In this document: positions 7,676 through 16,578 of the stretch, piece by piece
Position numbering within the stretch: the first letter of the stretch is position 1
Layout: each line of letters starts with the position of its first letter
Source: Pseudoxanthomonas sp. PXM01
GTDB lineage: Bacteria; Pseudomonadota; Gammaproteobacteria; Xanthomonadales; Xanthomonadaceae
DNA: 64,000 nucleotides
Direction of reading: 5' to 3'
NCBI RefSeq assembly: GCF_014851815.1
Contig: NZ_JACVAJ010000001.1
Coordinates: 806,001-870,000, forward strand
The notes under the pieces: model-generated
Seen by the model: only the letters and a program-made list of their open reading frames with translations
Told to the model about the DNA's origin: nothing
Database searches by the model: none
Program-made: the position numbers and the translations under genes

Positions 7676-10582
7676 TCACACCACGTCGGCGACCACGACT
7701 TCCATCTGCGCGGCAGGCCGGCCCAACAGGTAGCCCTGTCCGAGATGGCAGCCCAGTTCGATCAGCGACTGGCGCTGCTCCTCGGTTTCCACACCCTCGG
7801 CGATCGTCTCGATCCCCAGCGTGCTGGCCAGCGCCAGGATGGCGCGCACCAGCGCCAGGCTCTCGGGCCGTGCTTCGCTGCCGAGCCCCGACACGAAGCT
7901 GCGGTCGATCTTGAGTACCGAGATCGGGAACCGGTGCAGGTACGACAGCGCGGAGAAGCCGGTACCGAAGTCGTCGAGCTGCGCGAGGATGCCGTGCTGG
8001 CGCAACGTGCGCAGGATGCGTAGCGTGCGCGGCGCATCATCGAGAAGCGCGACCTCGGTGATCTCCAGCCGCAGGCGCGAGGGGTCCGCCCCCTGCGCCT
8101 CGAACATCGCCAGCAGGCGATCGCCGAAGTCGGGCGAACGGAAATGCCGCGGCGACACATTGACCGAGATGTAGCCCTCGACGCCACGCGCGATCTGCCG
8201 CACCACCTGTTCGTAGAGCAGCCAGTCGACCTGTTCGATCAGGCCGCTATGTTCGCCCAGGCCAATGAACTCCGCGGGCAACAGCAGGCCACGCCGTTCG
8301 TGCTGCCAGCGCAGCAGCGCCTCGTGGCCGATGACGCGACCGTCGTCCATCCGGCGGATCGGCTGGTAGAACGGCAGGAAATCGCGGTGATTGATCGCCC
8401 GGCGCAGGTCGGCCTCGAGATCCAGGCTTTGTACCGCCGCCTCGCGCATGGCCTCGTCGAACATGGCGCAGCGGTCGCGTCCCTGCTCCTTGGCGCGATA
8501 CATCGCCGCATCGGCGTCGCGCAGCAGCTCTTCGCCGTTGCGATAACGCGGATGCCATACCGCAATGCCGAGACTGGCGGACGGGAATAGTTCGCGGCCG
8601 GCCACCCACATCGGCAGGCCGAGCACGGCGAGCAGCCGTTGGGCGAAGTCGCGCACGTTCTCGATGCCTTCGGCGTACTCGACCAGCAGCGCGAACTCGT
8701 CGCCGCCCAGGCGCGACACCACGTCCTCGTCGCGCACGCTCATGGTGATGCGGCGCGCCACCTCCACCAGTAGTTCGTCGCCGGCGGCGTGCCCCATGCT
8801 GTCGTTGACCAGCTTGAAGCGGTCCAGATCGAGGAACAGCACGGCGAACGCTTGTCCGTCGCCATGGCGTGCGCGCTCGATGGCGGCCGACAGGCGATCG
8901 AGCAGGTGCGGACGATTGGGCAGTCCGGTCAGCGCGTCATGCGTGGCCTGGTGGGTCAGCTGCTGCTCGACCCGCAGGCGCTCTCCGATCTGTGAGCGCA
9001 ATTGGTGATTGGCTTCGGCCAGCTCGCGTGTGCGCTCGTCGACCCGGCGCTCGAGCTCGGCGTGCGCGCTGCGGAGGCGTTCCTGCGCCCGCTGGCGGTC
9101 CAGACCGTTGCCGATATGGTGGGCGACGAAGGTCAGCAGGTTCTGGTCGTGCGAGGTGAACTTCACCTCTTCCGAATAGCTCTGCACGACCACCGTACCG
9201 ACCACGTCGTCGCCCCGGAACAACGGAACACCCAGCCAGCTGTAGGCCGGCGGACCGTGCTGCAGTACCTTGCCCGCTTCGGCCAGCTGGCCGATCACCT
9301 CGCGATCGGCCAGCAGCGGACGGCCGGCTTCGATGACGTACTCGGTCAGGCCGTTGGTCATCCGTCGCGTCTTGCGCATCGGATCGCGTTCGTCGATCGA
9401 GTACGGAAAGTTCAGGTCCTTGCCGTCGTCCGACACCAGCGCGATGTAGAAATTGCGCGCATTGATCAGTTCGTCGACCACCGTGTGCACGTCGGCGTAG
9501 AAACGTTCCAGGCTGTCCGAGGTGATGGCCAGGTCGGTGATGCGGAACAGCGCACGCTGCAGCTTCTCGGCGCGCTTGCGCTCCATGATCTCGGCCTGCA
9601 GTTCGCGGTTGGCGCGCTGCAGTTCATGCGTGCGCACCGCGACGCGATGCTCCAGCTCGACATGCGCGTGCTTGCGGTCGAGCGCGGTGAGGATGTGCTG
9701 CGCCACGTAGCCCAGCAGCGCGCGGTCCTCATCGGCGTAACTGGCCGGCGCGTCGTAGCTCTGCACGACGATGGCACCGCAGACATGGTCGTCGCGACGC
9801 ATGGGCACGCCCAGCCAGTCCAGGCTGTCCGGGCCGTGCGAGGGATCGCGGACCACGCCCAGCTTCTGCCGGATCACCGCCGACGGTCCGCGCAGCGGCT
9901 GGCCGTGGCGCAGCAGCGCGAAGGTCATACTGTTGACCATCTCCTCTTCGCCGAACTCGCGCTCGGGCTCGGCGATGTAGGGGTCGCGCTGGTCGGCGAA
10001 ATACAGGAAACGCACGCTGCGACGCTGGTCGTCGTACAGGACGATGTAGCAGTTCTCCGCGTACATCAGCGAATTCACCACCGCGTGGATGCGGCGGAGC
10101 ATCTCCGGCATCTCGAGGTCGGCGCCGGCCAGGTCGGCGATCTCGTACAGCGCCTGCTGAAGGCGCTTGGACTTCTCCAGCGACACCACGCGCGCCTGCG
10201 CGCGGGAGGCGTCCAGCGAGGTCACCAGCAGCGTGCGCGCCAGCAATACCCACGAGGCCTCCTCGGCCTCTGCCAGCGGTGCGGGCAGCGCCAGCGCCAG
10301 CGCGACGCGGGCGTTGCCGTCGGCGTTGTCCCAGGCGTACACGCGCGAGTCGGGACCGTCGTGTTCGACCACCGCTTCGGCAAGCGCATGTTCGGCGCGC
10401 CGTCGCAACGTGCTGGACGCGTCCGGGGTGGCGCCGCTGCCATTGCCCAGCGCCCAGTCGCGCCAGCAGACGGCCAGTTCCGCACCCGCCGGCAACAGCC
10501 CACGCAGGACGAGCGCGATCCGCTCCGCCGGCGAGGCGTCCGCGCTGGCCAGGTTGTCGGCGCTGATCGATGGCGTAGGCAT
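7676..10582 (-). CDS. GAF-GAF-GGDEF-EAL cyclic-di-GMP signalling protein
   Basis: 968 aa soluble protein likely to make and break cyclic-di-GMP under control of two sensory GAF domains. The order is: N-terminal region, GAF (about 140-290), coiled coil, GAF (about 335-485), coiled coil, GGDEF (about 535-695) and EAL (about 715-965). The two GAF domains are related to each other (both carry WLGVP and VVQSY). The diguanylate cyclase motif is intact (RLGGDEF, about 625). The phosphodiesterase motifs are also intact (GHEALLRW, DDFGTG, LKIDRSFV), so both activities are possible. No transmembrane segment or receiver domain is seen. It converges on the VWA gene and diverges from the ECF sigma gene. 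Confidence 0.95.
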   Translation of the reverse strand: MPTPSISADNLASADASPAERIALVLRGLLPAGAELAVCWRDWALGNGSGATPDASSTLRRRAEHALAEAVVEHDGPDSRVYAWDNADGNARVALALALPAPLAEAEEASWVLLARTLLVTSLDASRAQARVVSLEKSKRLQQALYEIADLAGADLEMPEMLRRIHAVVNSLMYAENCYIVLYDDQRRSVRFLYFADQRDPYIAEPEREFGEEEMVNSMTFALLRHGQPLRGPSAVIRQKLGVVRDPSHGPDSLDWLGVPMRRDDHVCGAIVVQSYDAPASYADEDRALLGYVAQHILTALDRKHAHVELEHRVAVRTHELQRANRELQAEIMERKRAEKLQRALFRITDLAITSDSLERFYADVHTVVDELINARNFYIALVSDDGKDLNFPYSIDERDPMRKTRRMTNGLTEYVIEAGRPLLADREVIGQLAEAGKVLQHGPPAYSWLGVPLFRGDDVVGTVVVQSYSEEVKFTSHDQNLLTFVAHHIGNGLDRQRAQERLRSAHAELERRVDERTRELAEANHQLRSQIGERLRVEQQLTHQATHDALTGLPNRPHLLDRLSAAIERARHGDGQAFAVLFLDLDRFKLVNDSMGHAAGDELLVEVARRITMSVRDEDVVSRLGGDEFALLVEYAEGIENVRDFAQRLLAVLGLPMWVAGRELFPSASLGIAVWHPRYRNGEELLRDADAAMYRAKEQGRDRCAMFDEAMREAAVQSLDLEADLRRAINHRDFLPFYQPIRRMDDGRVIGHEALLRWQHERRGLLLPAEFIGLGEHSGLIEQVDWLLYEQVVRQIARGVEGYISVNVSPRHFRSPDFGDRLLAMFEAQGADPSRLRLEITEVALLDDAPRTLRILRTLRQHGILAQLDDFGTGFSALSYLHRFPISVLKIDRSFVSGLGSEARPESLALVRAILALASTLGIETIAEGVETEEQRQSLIELGCHLGQGYLLGRPAAQMEVVVADVV

Positions 10583-10845
10583 GGCCGTGGTCCGAACGAG
10601 TCGGTGTGCGGTATCCGGAAGTCCCCCGCCGCGAGCATACCGCCTGCCGCCCCCTGAACGGAAACGACCCGCGCAACCCCGCCGCGGACCGTGGGCCGTT
10701 TGCCATGCACGTGCCAGCCTCCCCTGCTCCCGCTGCTTTGACTGGTCGGGTCATGCCGACGCACATCTGGTCCAGGATGAACGCGGCAGGCGCCCGACCC
10801 CGCACCAGCTTCACGGGCGCGTGGGTACCGCTTACGCTGGTAGCA

Positions 10846-11400
10846 GTGAACGACCTTGCCGAACCCGCCGACGAGACCCTGATGCTGGCCTATGCCGCGG
10901 GCGACGCGTCGGCGTTCGAACAGCTCTACGCGCGCCACCGTGGGCCGCTTTATCGGTTCCTGCTCCGGCACCTGCGCGATGCCGCGCTGGCCGACGAGTT
11001 CTTCCAGGACACCTGGCAGCGCGTGATCAGTGCGCGCCAGGGCTGGAAACCGGAAGCGGCGTTCGGGACCTGGCTGTACCGGATCGCGCACAATCGCCTG
11101 AACGACCATTGGCGCGCGTCCAAGCACCGCCCTGCGGCGCCGGATGATGCCGACGAACGCACGGCGCGCGTGCCGGACCCGGATACCCCGGAGCGGCAGC
11201 TGTCCGAGTTCGAACAGCGCCGGCGGTTGCAGTTGGCCATGGATGAATTGCCGCCGGAGCAGCGCGAGGTGCTGCTGCTGCGGCTGGAGCAGGAACTGAC
11301 CCTGGAGGAGATCGGCGAGATCACCGGCGTGGGCCGGGAAACCGTGAAATCGCGACTGCGGTATGCGATGGACCGGTTGCGGACGAGGTTGAACGAATGA
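10846..11400 (+). CDS. ECF-family RNA polymerase sigma factor
   Basis: 184 aa sigma factor with region 2 (YRFLLRHLRDAALADEFFQD, then WQRVISAR and TWLYRIAHNRLNDHWR) and a region 4 helix-turn-helix (LTLEEIGEITGVGRETVKSR). The GTG start is chosen because it gives the family's usual length; upstream in-frame ATGs would add a tail with no sigma likeness. Its stop overlaps the start of a membrane protein (ATGA), the usual arrangement for an ECF sigma factor and its anti-sigma factor. The signal and regulon are not evident from the sequence. Confidence 0.9.
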   Translation: MNDLAEPADETLMLAYAAGDASAFEQLYARHRGPLYRFLLRHLRDAALADEFFQDTWQRVISARQGWKPEAAFGTWLYRIAHNRLNDHWRASKHRPAAPDDADERTARVPDPDTPERQLSEFEQRRRLQLAMDELPPEQREVLLLRLEQELTLEEIGEITGVGRETVKSRLRYAMDRLRTRLNE

Positions 11401-12515
11401 GCATGCCCCACGAGCCCCTGACCCCTGAAGAGCGCGCGCTGGCGCAATCGCTGTCCCGCTTGGGACCGCACGGTGGTCCGTCGCCCGAACTGGATGCCCG
11501 CATCCTCGGCGCCGCACGCGCGGCCGTGCCGTCCACACCCGCGAAAGGCGGCCAGGCGCCGCCGACGCGGCGCCGCTGGCCGCTGGGCATGGGCGTGGCC
11601 GCCTCGGTACTGCTCGCTGCCGGCGTCGCCTGGCAGCTTCGCCCCCTGCATGAAGTCCCGGTCGCCAGTGAAGTGCCGATGGAGGCCGCGCGTCAGGTCG
11701 CCGAGTCGGCAGCCCCCTCGCAGACCGTCGCTGCGGATGCCGCCGCACCGGCCGCCGACGCGCTGCCCGCCCCGGTGGTGACGCAGGAAATCGCTCCTCC
11801 CATGCCTGCGAAGGTTCTGCCGCCTACCCCGATCGGTCGCGCGGCAACCGCGCCAGGACCGGCCCGCCAGAATGCGGAGGCGGCGGCGCGCCAGGAGCCT
11901 CCGCCGAAGCGCAGCCCGCTCGCGCTGATCCCCGCGCCTGCCGCTTCCCCTGCTCCGCCCGCCCCTGAAGCGGCACCGCAGGCGTTTCCCGTCGACACCG
12001 ACGCATATTCGAAACAGGCACCCGTCGCTGCGGCCGCGCCGGAACCCGGCGTGCGCGCTCAGCACCGCGCTGCCGCCGAGCAGGAACAGGAGCAACGTGT
12101 CCGTTACGACGAGGAGCGACGGGAAGCAGCCGCCAAGGCCGAGGACAAGCTGACGCTGGATTCCGTCATGGTGACCGGCAATCGCGTAACCACCCGGGAC
12201 CGTCAGGCCAGGACCAAGGAGGTCATGCCAGCGTCCGCGCCGGTGGCCGCCGCGCCGCCTCCACCCCCACCGCCGGCCGCCAGCGCCGGCAGTGCCCAGC
12301 CCAGCGCGGCCCGCAATGCCCTGCGCCGCACCGACCTGCAGGTACCGGTCGACGCGGACACGCGGCTGCCACCCGAGGAATGGCTGGATCGCATCCGGCT
12401 GCGCCGCGACCTCGGCGATGACGCCAACGCATTGCGCAGCCTCCAGCTGTTCGTGCAGGAGCATCCCTTCCAGCGCGTGCCGGAAGACCTGCGCCCGCTG
12501 CTCGGCAATCCGTGA
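11397..12515 (+). CDS. Putative anti-sigma factor, single-pass, Pro/Ala-rich
   Basis: 372 aa. A cytoplasmic N terminus of about 60 residues is followed by one transmembrane helix (WPLGMGVAASVLLAAGVAW, about 61-79) and a long Ala/Pro/Glu-rich periplasmic part. That part contains a TonB-box-like stretch, TLDSVMVTGNR (253-263), flanked by a Glu/Arg-rich segment and a polyproline run. A conserved-looking C terminus follows (LPPEEWLDRIRLRRDLGDD). Translational coupling to the ECF sigma gene (ATGA) and the topology suggest it restrains that sigma factor. It has no recognisable zinc-finger HxxxCxxC motif. The TonB-box-like module closely resembles one in the VWA lipoprotein upstream. Confidence 0.75.
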   Translation: MSMPHEPLTPEERALAQSLSRLGPHGGPSPELDARILGAARAAVPSTPAKGGQAPPTRRRWPLGMGVAASVLLAAGVAWQLRPLHEVPVASEVPMEAARQVAESAAPSQTVAADAAAPAADALPAPVVTQEIAPPMPAKVLPPTPIGRAATAPGPARQNAEAAARQEPPPKRSPLALIPAPAASPAPPAPEAAPQAFPVDTDAYSKQAPVAAAAPEPGVRAQHRAAAEQEQEQRVRYDEERREAAAKAEDKLTLDSVMVTGNRVTTRDRQARTKEVMPASAPVAAAPPPPPPPAASAGSAQPSAARNALRRTDLQVPVDADTRLPPEEWLDRIRLRRDLGDDANALRSLQLFVQEHPFQRVPEDLRPLLGNP

Positions 12516-13099
12516 GCGATACTCTCGCCGCACGCGCCTCGCAGCTGCAGGAGGTGAAGCACAGCCGTTTCCTCGCACAGGCTTCGCGGGCCGACAACGC
12601 CGACGAGGCGCTCGCCTTCCTGCGCGAGATCGGCGATCCGGCGGCGACCCATAACTGCTGGGCCTACCGGATCGGCCAGGAATACCGTTCCAGCGATGAC
12701 GGCGAGCCATCGGGAACAGCCGGCAGACCGATCCTGGCCGCGATCGATGGCCAGGGCTTCGACCGGGTGATGGTGGTGGTGACCCGCTGGTATGGCGGCA
12801 TCAAACTCGGCGCAGGGGGTCTGGTGCGCGCCTACGGCGGTGCCGCGGCGGAGTGCCTGCGACTGGCACCGCGCGAGCCGCTGGTCAGTCTGGCCACGGT
12901 CGAACTGGCCTGCCCGTTTGACGACCTCGGCCACGTACATGCCGCGTTGACCGCCCACAAGGCGGTGAAGCAGGACGAAGGCTTCGACGAGAGCGGCGCA
13001 CGCCTGCGCATCCAACTGCCGGTGGATCGCCTGGACGCCTTGAAATCGCAGCTGCGCGACGCCACCCGTAACCGGGTGCGCTTTGTCGGAGCGGGCTAG
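12512..13099 (+). CDS. YigZ/IMPACT family protein
   Basis: 195 aa cytoplasmic protein of the YigZ (UPF0029/IMPACT) family. Diagnostic motifs are HNCWAYRIG, SSDDGEPSGTAG and VVVTRWYGGIKLGAGGLVRAY in the N-terminal domain, then a smaller C-terminal DUF1949-like domain. The eukaryotic relative IMPACT regulates the kinase GCN2; the bacterial role is not settled. The GTG start overlaps the preceding stop (GTGA), making it the third gene of the sigma factor operon. Whether it belongs functionally with the sigma factor is unknown. Confidence 0.9.
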   Translation: MSDTLAARASQLQEVKHSRFLAQASRADNADEALAFLREIGDPAATHNCWAYRIGQEYRSSDDGEPSGTAGRPILAAIDGQGFDRVMVVVTRWYGGIKLGAGGLVRAYGGAAAECLRLAPREPLVSLATVELACPFDDLGHVHAALTAHKAVKQDEGFDESGARLRIQLPVDRLDALKSQLRDATRNRVRFVGAG

Positions 13100-13121
13100 T
13101 CGCCTGCGAGGCAACAGGTGC

Positions 13122-13169
13122 TTGTGGAAGAGGCTTCCCGCCCGGTCGGGAACGAAGCCTCTTCCACAA
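13122..13169. repeat. REP-like perfect inverted repeat / terminator hairpin
   Basis: Two perfect 16-bp arms (TTGTGGAAGAGGCTTC and its reverse complement) flank a loop that contains a smaller CCCG/CGGG stem. It lies between the YigZ stop and the ABC exporter start. It may stop transcription in either direction. The long perfect stem and sequence style resemble extragenic palindromes scattered in Xanthomonadaceae genomes. No second copy was noticed in this window. Confidence 0.65.
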
Positions 13170-13189
13170 CCGCTTTCAACACGGACCCC

Positions 13190-14968
13190 ATGAGCGCCCA
13201 GATCGAGACGCCGGCCCACACCGCCGCCAAACCCAAGGCCAAGCTGGGCACCCTGCGCGCCCTGTGGCCGTTCGTGCGCCAGCATGGCGGGCTGTTCACC
13301 GCCTGGTTGCTGGCACTGGCGCTGGCGTCGGCGGCGACACTGACTTTCCCTGTGTCCTTCAAACAGATGATCGACCACGGCTTCGACAGCGGCGGCAACA
13401 TCGACCGCGTCTTTCTGGGCGTATTCGTGGTCGTCGTGGTACTGGCGATCGCCAGCGCCGCGCGTTTTTACTTCGTGTCCTTGCTCGGGGAGCGTGTGGT
13501 GGCGGACCTGCGCAAGCAGTTGTATGGCCACCTGTTGAACCTGGACGCCGAATTCCACGACCGCACTCGCAGCGGCGAGCTGGTATCCCGCCTCTCGGCC
13601 GACAGCGAACTGTTGCGCAGCGTCGTCGGCAGCAGTATGTCGGTCGCCCTGCGCAGTACGATCACGGTGATCGGCAGTATCGTGATGCTGTTCGTAACCA
13701 GCCCGAAGCTCGCCGCGTACGCGCTGGTGGGTATTCCGCTGGCCGTCGCGCCGATCCTGCTGGGTGCCCGCAGGCTCGAGAAAGCCTCGCGCGCAAGCCA
13801 GGACCGGGTTGCCGATGCGAACACCCTGGCTAGCGAAACCTTGGGCGCGGTGCGGACCGTGCAGGCGCATGCGCGCGAACCCTTCGAGTTCGGGCGCTTC
13901 ACCGACGCGGTCGCGCTCTCGGTTGAAACGGCGCGCAAGCGCATCCGGGCACAGTCGCTGGTGACCGCTACGGTCATCACCCTGGTGTTCGGCGCGGTGG
14001 TGCTCGTCTTGTGGTCGGGTGCGCACGATGTGATCGCTGGCCGCGTCAGCAAGGGCGAGCTCGGTCAGTTCGTGTTCTATGCCCTGATCGGCGGCGGCTC
14101 GGTGGGTGCCTTGGCCGAAGTCTGGAACGAACTGCAGCGCGCGGCAGGCGGCATGGGCCGCATCGCCGAACTGCTGGGCGAAACTCCGGCCATCCGCGCA
14201 CCTGCCACGCCGCACGCGCTGACCGCACCGGTGAAGGGCGAGATTCGCTTCGACAACGTCTCGTTCCACTACCCGTCGCGCCCCGACCTGCCCGCGCTCG
14301 ACGATTTCGACCTGACTGTTCGTCCGGGCGAAACGGTCGCGCTGGTGGGTCCGTCCGGCGCCGGCAAGAGCACGGTGTTCTCGATGCTGCTGCGCTTCCA
14401 TGATGCGCAGTCCGGCAGCGTTCGCGTCGACGGCGTGGACCTGCGCGAACTCGCCCCGGCCGACTTGCGCGAACACATCGCGCTCGTACCGCAGCAGCCG
14501 ACGATCTTCGCCGCCAGCGCGGCCGAGAACATCCGCTACGGCAAGCTGGATGCCACCGACGCCCAACTGCAGGCCGCAGCGGAAGCCGCCGAGGCCGACG
14601 ACTTCATCCGTGAGTTGCCGGGCGGCTTCGACAGCCACCTCGGCGAGCGCGGCGCGCGCCTGTCCGGCGGCCAGCAGCAGCGCATCGCCATCGCGCGCGC
14701 CCTGCTGAAGGACGCGCCCATCCTGCTGCTCGACGAAGCGACCAGCGCACTCGACGCGCAGAGCGAGCGGGCCGTGCAGAACGCGCTGGAGCGCCTGATG
14801 GACGGCCGCACCACGCTGGTCATCGCACACCGCCTGGCGACCGTGCAGAAGGCCGACCGCATCGTGGTCATGGATCGCGGCCGCATCGTCGCACAAGGTA
14901 CGCACGCCGAGTTGCTGGCGCAGGACGGCCTGTATGCGGAGCTGGCGCGCCTGCAGTTCCTGGACTGA
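13190..14968 (+). CDS. ABC exporter, fused membrane and ATPase domains
   Basis: 592 aa half-transporter of the MsbA/B-type exporter class. Six predicted transmembrane helices lie in about residues 20-320. The ATPase domain follows with Walker A (GPSGAGKST), Q-loop (LVPQQP), signature (LSGGQQQR), Walker B (ILLLDEATSALD) and H-loop (IAHRLAT), all intact. It probably works as a homodimer that exports a lipid or hydrophobic compound; the substrate is unknown. The start is the ATG of MSAQIETP, just after the palindromic element; the in-frame extension upstream would translate that palindrome. Confidence 0.9.
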   Translation: MSAQIETPAHTAAKPKAKLGTLRALWPFVRQHGGLFTAWLLALALASAATLTFPVSFKQMIDHGFDSGGNIDRVFLGVFVVVVVLAIASAARFYFVSLLGERVVADLRKQLYGHLLNLDAEFHDRTRSGELVSRLSADSELLRSVVGSSMSVALRSTITVIGSIVMLFVTSPKLAAYALVGIPLAVAPILLGARRLEKASRASQDRVADANTLASETLGAVRTVQAHAREPFEFGRFTDAVALSVETARKRIRAQSLVTATVITLVFGAVVLVLWSGAHDVIAGRVSKGELGQFVFYALIGGGSVGALAEVWNELQRAAGGMGRIAELLGETPAIRAPATPHALTAPVKGEIRFDNVSFHYPSRPDLPALDDFDLTVRPGETVALVGPSGAGKSTVFSMLLRFHDAQSGSVRVDGVDLRELAPADLREHIALVPQQPTIFAASAAENIRYGKLDATDAQLQAAAEAAEADDFIRELPGGFDSHLGERGARLSGGQQQRIAIARALLKDAPILLLDEATSALDAQSERAVQNALERLMDGRTTLVIAHRLATVQKADRIVVMDRGRIVAQGTHAELLAQDGLYAELARLQFLD

Positions 14969-14989
14969 TCGCCACGGCGCAGCGATGAC

Positions 14990-15008
14990 GACCACGCCAT
15001 GCGTGGTC
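14990..15008 (+). terminator. Possible terminator after ABC exporter
   Basis: Seven-bp arms GACCACG / CGTGGTC with a 5-nt loop, 22 nt after the exporter stop and before the next gene. There is no T-tract, so it is a weak call. Confidence 0.3.
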
Positions 15009-15041
15009 TAGGATGCGGCAGTCTCCCGCCGGAGTCCGTGC

Positions 15042-15422
15042 ATGATTCCCGACTCGCTGCCGCCCTTGCTGCGCGGACTCGGTACCGCGCTGATCCTGCT
15101 GACCAGCGCGCTCGTGGTCACCGTCGAGCGCCGGACCGACGACGAGGCCGCCGCACTGGCGGCGATGACGCAGCTGGCCGTGAAGGCCGAAGAATCTCGG
15201 CACCGCGGCGAGACCGGCGCCGCCGCCCTTGCCACCGAAGTACGCCTGCTGCGCCTGCAGCTGCAGGGCAACGACCTGGCCGACGACGTGTTCGAGAATC
15301 CGTGGTTCCAGTGGCTGGGCCTGCTCGGCACCGCCCTGATCGCAGCGTCGTTCTTCGCCGAATGGCGACTCAAGCGCGAGGTCGCCCGCGCAGCGCGGGC
15401 GGTTGCGCCCGACACGCCCTGA
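15042..15422 (+). CDS. Small two-helix membrane protein of unknown function
   Basis: 126 aa. A hydrophobic N-terminal segment (LGTALILLTSALVV) and a C-terminal one (WLGLLGTALIAASFFA) flank a polar, Glu/Ala-rich central helix (about 32-80) that looks like a coiled coil. I do not recognise the family. A GGAG lies about 8 nt before the ATG. It converges on the desaturase gene with only 4 nt between the stops. Confidence 0.65.
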   Translation: MIPDSLPPLLRGLGTALILLTSALVVTVERRTDDEAAALAAMTQLAVKAEESRHRGETGAAALATEVRLLRLQLQGNDLADDVFENPWFQWLGLLGTALIAASFFAEWRLKREVARAARAVAPDTP

Positions 15423-15426
15423 CGGC

Positions 15427-16578
15427 TTATGCGACCGCGTCGACCTGCACCAGCGCGGGCACGCGGCGCGGACGGCTGGGGAACGCGTGCCGCACGATGC
15501 GCCAGCACACCTGGCCGAACTGGGTCAGCAGCGTGCCGGTGTTGTAGTGCTGGCCGTAGCGCTTGCAGATGGCACGCACTTCCTTGGCCATCTCCGCGTA
15601 GCGGTTGGCCGGCAAGTCGGGGAAGAAGTGGTGTTCGATCTGGTGGCTCAGGTTGCCCGACATCACGTTCATCAGGAACCCGCCGCGCAGGTTGGAAGAG
15701 CCGCGCAACTGGCGCAGGTACCAGTGGCCGCGCGATTCGTTCTTGATGCATTCCTTCGGGAACGTCTCCGCATTCGCGGTGAAGTGGCCGCAGAAGATGA
15801 TCACGTAGGTCCAGACGTTGCGCAGGCCGTTGGCGACCATGTTGCCCAGCAGCACCGGCAGGAAGAACGGACCGGCCAGCGCCGGATAGATCACGTAATC
15901 CTTCGCCAGCTGCTTGCCCATCTTGCGCACCACCGGCGCGGACTTCCGGCGCAGCTGCTTGTTGGTCATCTTGCCGCTCCACCAGCGGCCCAGCTTCAGG
16001 TCCTGGATGGCGATGCCCCACTGGAACAGCAGCGCGAACACCACCGCGACGAACGGCTGCACCAGGTAGAACGGCCGCCACTTCTGCTCGGGGAAGATGC
16101 GCAGCAGGCCGTAGCCGATGTCGTCGTCCAGCCCGCGCACGTTGGTGTAGGTGTGGTGGCGGAAGTTGTGCGTGTGGCGCCAGTTGTCGCTGGTCGCGAC
16201 GATGTCCCAGTCGTAGGTCTTGCCGTTGAGCTGCGGGTCGCCCATCCAGTCGTACTGGCCGTGGATGACGTTATGGCCCAGCTCCATGTTGTCCAGGATC
16301 TTGCCCAGGCCCAGCGAGAACGCGCCCAGCGCCCACAGCACCCAGAACAGCCAACCCATCGCGCTGTCGGCCAGCCACAGGCCGCCGGCGACGGCCGCGG
16401 CGAACAGCAGCACGCGCCCGGTCAGGTTGGTGTAGCGCACGGCCTTCACCACGTTGCGGATGTAGCGCGCGTCACGGGCCCCCAGCGTCGCCACGGTGCG
16501 CGCACGCAGCGCGTCAAGTTCTTCGCCGAACTGGTCCAGTTCGGCGACGGTGAGTTTGCGGTTGCGGGAAGAGGCCAT
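15427..16578 (-). CDS. Membrane fatty-acid (acyl-CoA) desaturase
   Basis: 383 aa di-iron membrane desaturase that introduces a double bond into acyl chains. The three histidine boxes are complete: HNVIH (102-106), HTHNFRHH (135-142) and HQIEHH (about 310-315). Hydrophobic segments lie at about 53-95 and in the middle of the protein. The ATG start overlaps the stop of the ferredoxin reductase gene (TGATG), so the two are translationally coupled. The reductase would supply electrons, as in the DesB/DesC system of Pseudomonas aeruginosa. A DesT-like repressor is divergent upstream, which fits control of membrane unsaturation. Confidence 0.92.
   Translation of the reverse strand: MASSRNRKLTVAELDQFGEELDALRARTVATLGARDARYIRNVVKAVRYTNLTGRVLLFAAAVAGGLWLADSAMGWLFWVLWALGAFSLGLGKILDNMELGHNVIHGQYDWMGDPQLNGKTYDWDIVATSDNWRHTHNFRHHTYTNVRGLDDDIGYGLLRIFPEQKWRPFYLVQPFVAVVFALLFQWGIAIQDLKLGRWWSGKMTNKQLRRKSAPVVRKMGKQLAKDYVIYPALAGPFFLPVLLGNMVANGLRNVWTYVIIFCGHFTANAETFPKECIKNESRGHWYLRQLRGSSNLRGGFLMNVMSGNLSHQIEHHFFPDLPANRYAEMAKEVRAICKRYGQHYNTGTLLTQFGQVCWRIVRHAFPSRPRRVPALVQVDAVA

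Noticed and set aside
12203..14995. 930-codon minus-strand frame opposite the ABC exporter
   Set aside because: The plus strand codes for a complete exporter with all ATPase motifs, so the antisense frame is a by-product.
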